From the NCBI RefSeq assembly GCF_004916905.1, contig NZ_SDLV01000010.1, forward strand, positions 124,001 through 188,000: a DNA stretch of 64,000 nucleotides. The letters run 5' to 3'. A program made the position numbers and the translations under genes. The stretch is from Chryseobacterium candidae. GTDB taxonomy: Bacteria > Bacteroidota > Bacteroidia > Flavobacteriales > Weeksellaceae. Below are positions 61,110-64,000 of this stretch, piece after piece. The notes under the pieces were generated by a model that was not told the origin of the DNA, ran no database searches, and saw nothing but the letters and a program-made list of their open reading frames with translations. The first letter of the stretch is position 1, and every line of letters begins with the position of its first letter.

Positions 61110-62534
61110 TTAAAAAATGTAGGTTGCGGTAGAACGCCCTGAAATTGTTACAGCAGCGGTTTTCCCGGCAAATTTAATATTAAAATTTTCATCTTCTTTA
61201 TTATCGTTCTGAACAATTAATACTATTTTCCCAAATTGAGTCTTAAAAGCCGCCGTGGAAAGGTTATCGGTTTGGGAGGAAGCAATACGCTGAGATCCTG
61301 CCGGAATAAATTTTGAAGCATGGGCAATAATATAATAGGAAACATTTCTGGTGAAGTTTTCACGATCATAAACTGTGATAGCACCTTTACATTCCGTACA
61401 TCCGCCCTCTGTATGCGGGGCAAATTCCGGATCGTTGGCAAGATTCCATTCTAAAGCTATCTTGCTCCAGTTTCTCATAGAACCAATAATTACATTCTTC
61501 GTATGCCAGTTGAGGTCTTCAGTAAAAGTTCCTTTTGAACCTGTCCATTGTTCAGTAAAGTATAAATTTTTATCAGGAAAAGCATCATGCACAGTGTTTA
61601 ATGCCGAGATATCTCCTTCATACAAATGAAAAGCAGATCCATCAATATATTGGTTGGCTTCAGAATCTTTTAAAATATCAATTGCATATTCAGGTTTGTT
61701 GCAATTGTGATCATAGACAACAATTTTGGTGGAAATTCCATTCGTTTTAAAAACCGGCCCAAGATGATTTTTGATAAAATTCCCCTGTTGCTCAGATGGC
61801 ATATATAAACTAGGATTATTTCCAGGATGTAAAGGTTCATTCTGAGGAGTTACAGCATCAATGGTAATTCCCTCTTTCTTCATTCCCTGGATGTATTTTA
61901 CAAAGTATTGAGCATATGTACCATAGAATTCGGGTTTTAAACTTCCTCCTTTTGACTTTCCATTGTCCTTCATCCAAACCGGAGGAGACCACGGAGCAGC
62001 AATGATTTTAAGTTTCGGATTGATTCCTAAAATTTCTTTCAACATAGCAATCAAAGCTTTATCTTTTGCCAGACTGAATTTTGAAAGAGAAGCATCGGTC
62101 TGTCCTTCAGGAAGATCATCATAAGAAAACACTTCTCCATCAAGATCAGAAGCCCCAATACTTAGTCTTAAATAGCTGATGGAGATTGAATTTTTATCAT
62201 TTCCAAAAAGTTCGTTAAGCAGTGCTTTTCTTTTGGAAGGCGACAACCGGTTGATGACCTCAACACTTCCTCCTGTTAATGTATATCCAAAACCATCAAT
62301 ATATTGAAACTTTTGAGTGTCATCAATTTCAATATTCTGAAAGCTGTTGGTGTTATTTACAAATTTAACAGAGGGCTGCTGCTGCAATTTTACACTTTCA
62401 TTTCCTTTTGTAAGCCAGTACTGCACTTCATTTCCTTTATGTGATGTCAATGATGTACATGATAAAGGAAAAAGTGCCACACCACTAAGCAGTGCGGCAC
62501 CTCTAAAGAAACTATATAAGTTGTGAAACTTCAT
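61110..62534 (-). CDS. GH30 family glycoside hydrolase lipoprotein
   Basis: This 474-residue protein has a long signal ending LFPLSCTS (probable lipoprotein Cys). It has the GH30 barrel with YIDGFGYTLTGGSVEVI, IIAAPWSPPVWMKDNG, acid/base Glu in TPQNEPLHPGNNPS and nucleophile Glu in YFTEQWTG. It differs clearly from the GH30 protein at 56499, so the two are not recent duplicates. Endo-beta-1,6-glucanase activity is inferred from family and locus. It lies three bases after the SusD gene, so they are cotranscribed. Confidence 0.9.
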   Translation of the reverse strand: MKFHNLYSFFRGAALLSGVALFPLSCTSLTSHKGNEVQYWLTKGNESVKLQQQPSVKFVNNTNSFQNIEIDDTQKFQYIDGFGYTLTGGSVEVINRLSPSKRKALLNELFGNDKNSISISYLRLSIGASDLDGEVFSYDDLPEGQTDASLSKFSLAKDKALIAMLKEILGINPKLKIIAAPWSPPVWMKDNGKSKGGSLKPEFYGTYAQYFVKYIQGMKKEGITIDAVTPQNEPLHPGNNPSLYMPSEQQGNFIKNHLGPVFKTNGISTKIVVYDHNCNKPEYAIDILKDSEANQYIDGSAFHLYEGDISALNTVHDAFPDKNLYFTEQWTGSKGTFTEDLNWHTKNVIIGSMRNWSKIALEWNLANDPEFAPHTEGGCTECKGAITVYDRENFTRNVSYYIIAHASKFIPAGSQRIASSQTDNLSTAAFKTQFGKIVLIVQNDNKEDENFNIKFAGKTAAVTISGRSTATYIF

Positions 62535-62537
62535 ATT

Positions 62538-64000
62538 TTAGTAACCAGGATTTTGTTTTAAAACTGTATTCGGCAATTCATTGAACGGAATTGGAAGAAT
62601 TTCATTTTTATTGGCTTTAAATCCTTTAAAGGCCAGCTTAGAAGGAGCGTCTCCCCATCTTACCAGGTCAAACCATCTATGCCCTTCTCCTGCAAGTTCT
62701 CTTCTTCTCTCATCTTTTATGGCTTGTAAAGAAACAGGAACTGATGCTAAGCCTACTCTCGCTCTTACTGCATCTAATAAAGCCTGGGCTCTTGCTCCTG
62801 CTCCTCCTAAGGCTTCAGCTTCCATCAGATAAGTATCTGCTAATCTTATTGCAATATAATTCTGCCGGAAATTAAGCTCTGCCGGACCTGGAAGTGAACT
62901 TTTTAAAGCATTTGTAGGTAAGTATTTATTTAAGAAATACCCTGTATCCGCAAAAGCAGGACTGTAAGAGATTTTACCATCTGTTACCAGTTTTTTTGCA
63001 TTGAAAACAGTAACATCCAGCCTTGGATCTCCCTGCATGAAAGTAACAAAATTCTCTGTTACAGTATTAAATGCCCAGCCTGAATAGATATCCGGAGCAT
63101 CATTATTCGGGATGTCTTTTAGTGAATAGGAACGAGGTCCTACCATTACGTTGATAGAGTTTCCTTCATCTTTGCCCTGTCCCCAGAATCCCCAATCGGA
63201 ATTTCCTTTATTGGTATGCATTACTTCCAGAATAGATTCTGTTGAGAACTTGTAAGGATCTGATAATTCAGGTCCTACTTTAAATAAGTCTGCATAATTG
63301 GCTACCAGTTTATATCCATATTGGCTGGTTCCTCCGGGAGTACCGTTCACCTCAGCAAACTGAGCTGCTGCTTGGGGCATTTTTTTATCATAAAGATAAA
63401 TTTTACCTAAAATGGCTCTTGCAGTTCCCTGTGTAATTCTTCCTTTATCATTCCCGCTTGACACCATCATCAGATCCGGAATGGCAGCATTGATATCACT
63501 TTCTATCTGAGTATAAACATCACTAGGATTAGCCTGCGGAATATTCCAATAATCATCATCAAATTTTACAGACTTAAGAATTAAAGGAATATTTCTAAAC
63601 ATTCTTAACAGCTCAAAATAATACAAGGAACGAAGAACCTTTGCTTCTGCGATATATCTTTTCTTAAGATCATCACTCATATTAGCTCCGGGAACTCTTT
63701 CTATTAATAAGTTAGCCCGTGCAATCCCCTGATAATAGTCTCTCCAGTAGCTTGCCGGCATTGTATTGGGGTTAATCATATAATTATTCAGCCCTTGGAT
63801 ACCTGCTCCGTCATTTGAGTTTCCTCCTCCTGAATAAAAATCATCAGATCCTGCATTAAAGAAAGTAACGCTATTCTCGAACCCACCTGAATATTTTCTT
63901 AAAAGATCATATACAGAAACCAATGCACTAAAAGATTGCTGTTCGTTCTGAAAATATAAATCAGTATTAAAAGATCCTGAATTCTGTACATCATCCAGAT
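62538..64000 (-). CDS. SusD/RagB family outer-membrane glycan-binding lipoprotein, C-terminal part
   Basis: The frame is open to the right edge, so the true start lies outside; the TTG at 63923 is internal. Upstream codons read LDDVQNSGSFNTDLYFQNEQ, the usual SusD N-terminal region. Later text is family-typical: RDYYQGIARANLLIERVPG, AKVLRSLYYFELLRMFRNIP, TARAILGKIYLYDKKMPQAA, YIAIRLADTYLMEAEAL, ERRRELAGEGHRWFDLVRWG, and the C-terminal end NEILPIPFNELPNTVLKQNPGY. It captures oligosaccharides for a SusC transporter, expected just beyond the window. Confidence 0.93.
   Translation of the reverse strand, partial: LDDVQNSGSFNTDLYFQNEQQSFSALVSVYDLLRKYSGGFENSVTFFNAGSDDFYSGGGNSNDGAGIQGLNNYMINPNTMPASYWRDYYQGIARANLLIERVPGANMSDDLKKRYIAEAKVLRSLYYFELLRMFRNIPLILKSVKFDDDYWNIPQANPSDVYTQIESDINAAIPDLMMVSSGNDKGRITQGTARAILGKIYLYDKKMPQAAAQFAEVNGTPGGTSQYGYKLVANYADLFKVGPELSDPYKFSTESILEVMHTNKGNSDWGFWGQGKDEGNSINVMVGPRSYSLKDIPNNDAPDIYSGWAFNTVTENFVTFMQGDPRLDVTVFNAKKLVTDGKISYSPAFADTGYFLNKYLPTNALKSSLPGPAELNFRQNYIAIRLADTYLMEAEALGGAGARAQALLDAVRARVGLASVPVSLQAIKDERRRELAGEGHRWFDLVRWGDAPSKLAFKGFKANKNEILPIPFNELPNTVLKQNPGY

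Noticed and set aside
1..64000. tRNA, rRNA, riboswitches, transposases, prophage or restriction/defence genes
   Set aside because: Looked for clover-leaf, conserved riboswitch cores and typical protein motifs on both strands by eye; none was convincing. A covariance-model scan would be needed for certainty.

Overview
The window is AT-rich and densely coded, and looks like a chromosomal segment of a Bacteroidota bacterium of class Flavobacteriia, most likely Chryseobacterium or a close Weeksellaceae relative. The reasons are: secreted proteins ending in type IX secretion sorting domains; a SusD-type glycan-binding lipoprotein; recurrent TAnnTTTG promoter elements just upstream of start codons with little Shine-Dalgarno sequence; a sodium-type membrane pyrophosphatase; and housekeeping proteins of flavobacterial type. 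No rRNA, tRNA, CRISPR array, transposase or prophage gene was seen. This is mostly ordinary core genome with intergenic repeats and a few decaying genes.

Layout. 1-602 is the end of a PLP aminotransferase. 736-6025 holds a membrane pyrophosphatase fused to an OmpA-like domain, an amidohydrolase lipoprotein and the soluble pyrophosphatase. 6044-11726 is a minus-strand run: two membrane proteins, a PhyH-type oxygenase, an acyltransferase-like protein, RadC, an L,D-transpeptidase-like lipoprotein and a LolD-type ATPase. 12042-14744 encodes pyruvate dehydrogenase E2 and E1-alpha. 15062-18601 has a NIPSNAP gene broken by a TGA codon, then a PAP2-BlaI-DUF4153 operon. 18754-19981 has an RRM protein and a wrecked DUF6157-like gene. 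19982-23977 has a thioesterase, an AraC regulator with a metal-binding-like N-terminus and a copper ATPase with four extra cysteine-rich metal-binding repeats.

24217-43674 is mixed housekeeping: polysaccharide deacetylase, YggS, a sigma-54 type response regulator without its DNA-binding domain, MATE and SMR transporters, two Crp/Fnr regulators, an S9 peptidase, Era, Map, an acyl-ACP desaturase and phosphoglycerate mutase. 43859-54207 has a SUI1 factor, a leucine-rich repeat protein, a PhoX-like T9SS cargo, a MauG-like di-haem peroxidase, a nucleoside phosphorylase, Tag and FabI. The 3' end of fabI is followed by a tandem duplication in which each copy carries its own terminator hairpin.

54533-64000 is the carbohydrate-active end. 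A secreted DUF3472-ricin-T9SS protein is followed by a minus-strand locus (SusD, GH30, GH3, GH16, GH30) that looks like the distal part of a polysaccharide utilisation locus for beta-1,3/1,6-glucans. The SusD partner (SusC) should lie just beyond the right edge.

The observations most worth a second look are the pyrophosphatase-OmpA fusion, the duplicated fabI terminator with compensatory stem changes, the metal-sensor-like AraC protein next to the multi-domain CopA, the two pseudogenes, and a dispersed bipartite palindromic element. I saw no clearly new defence or mobile system.
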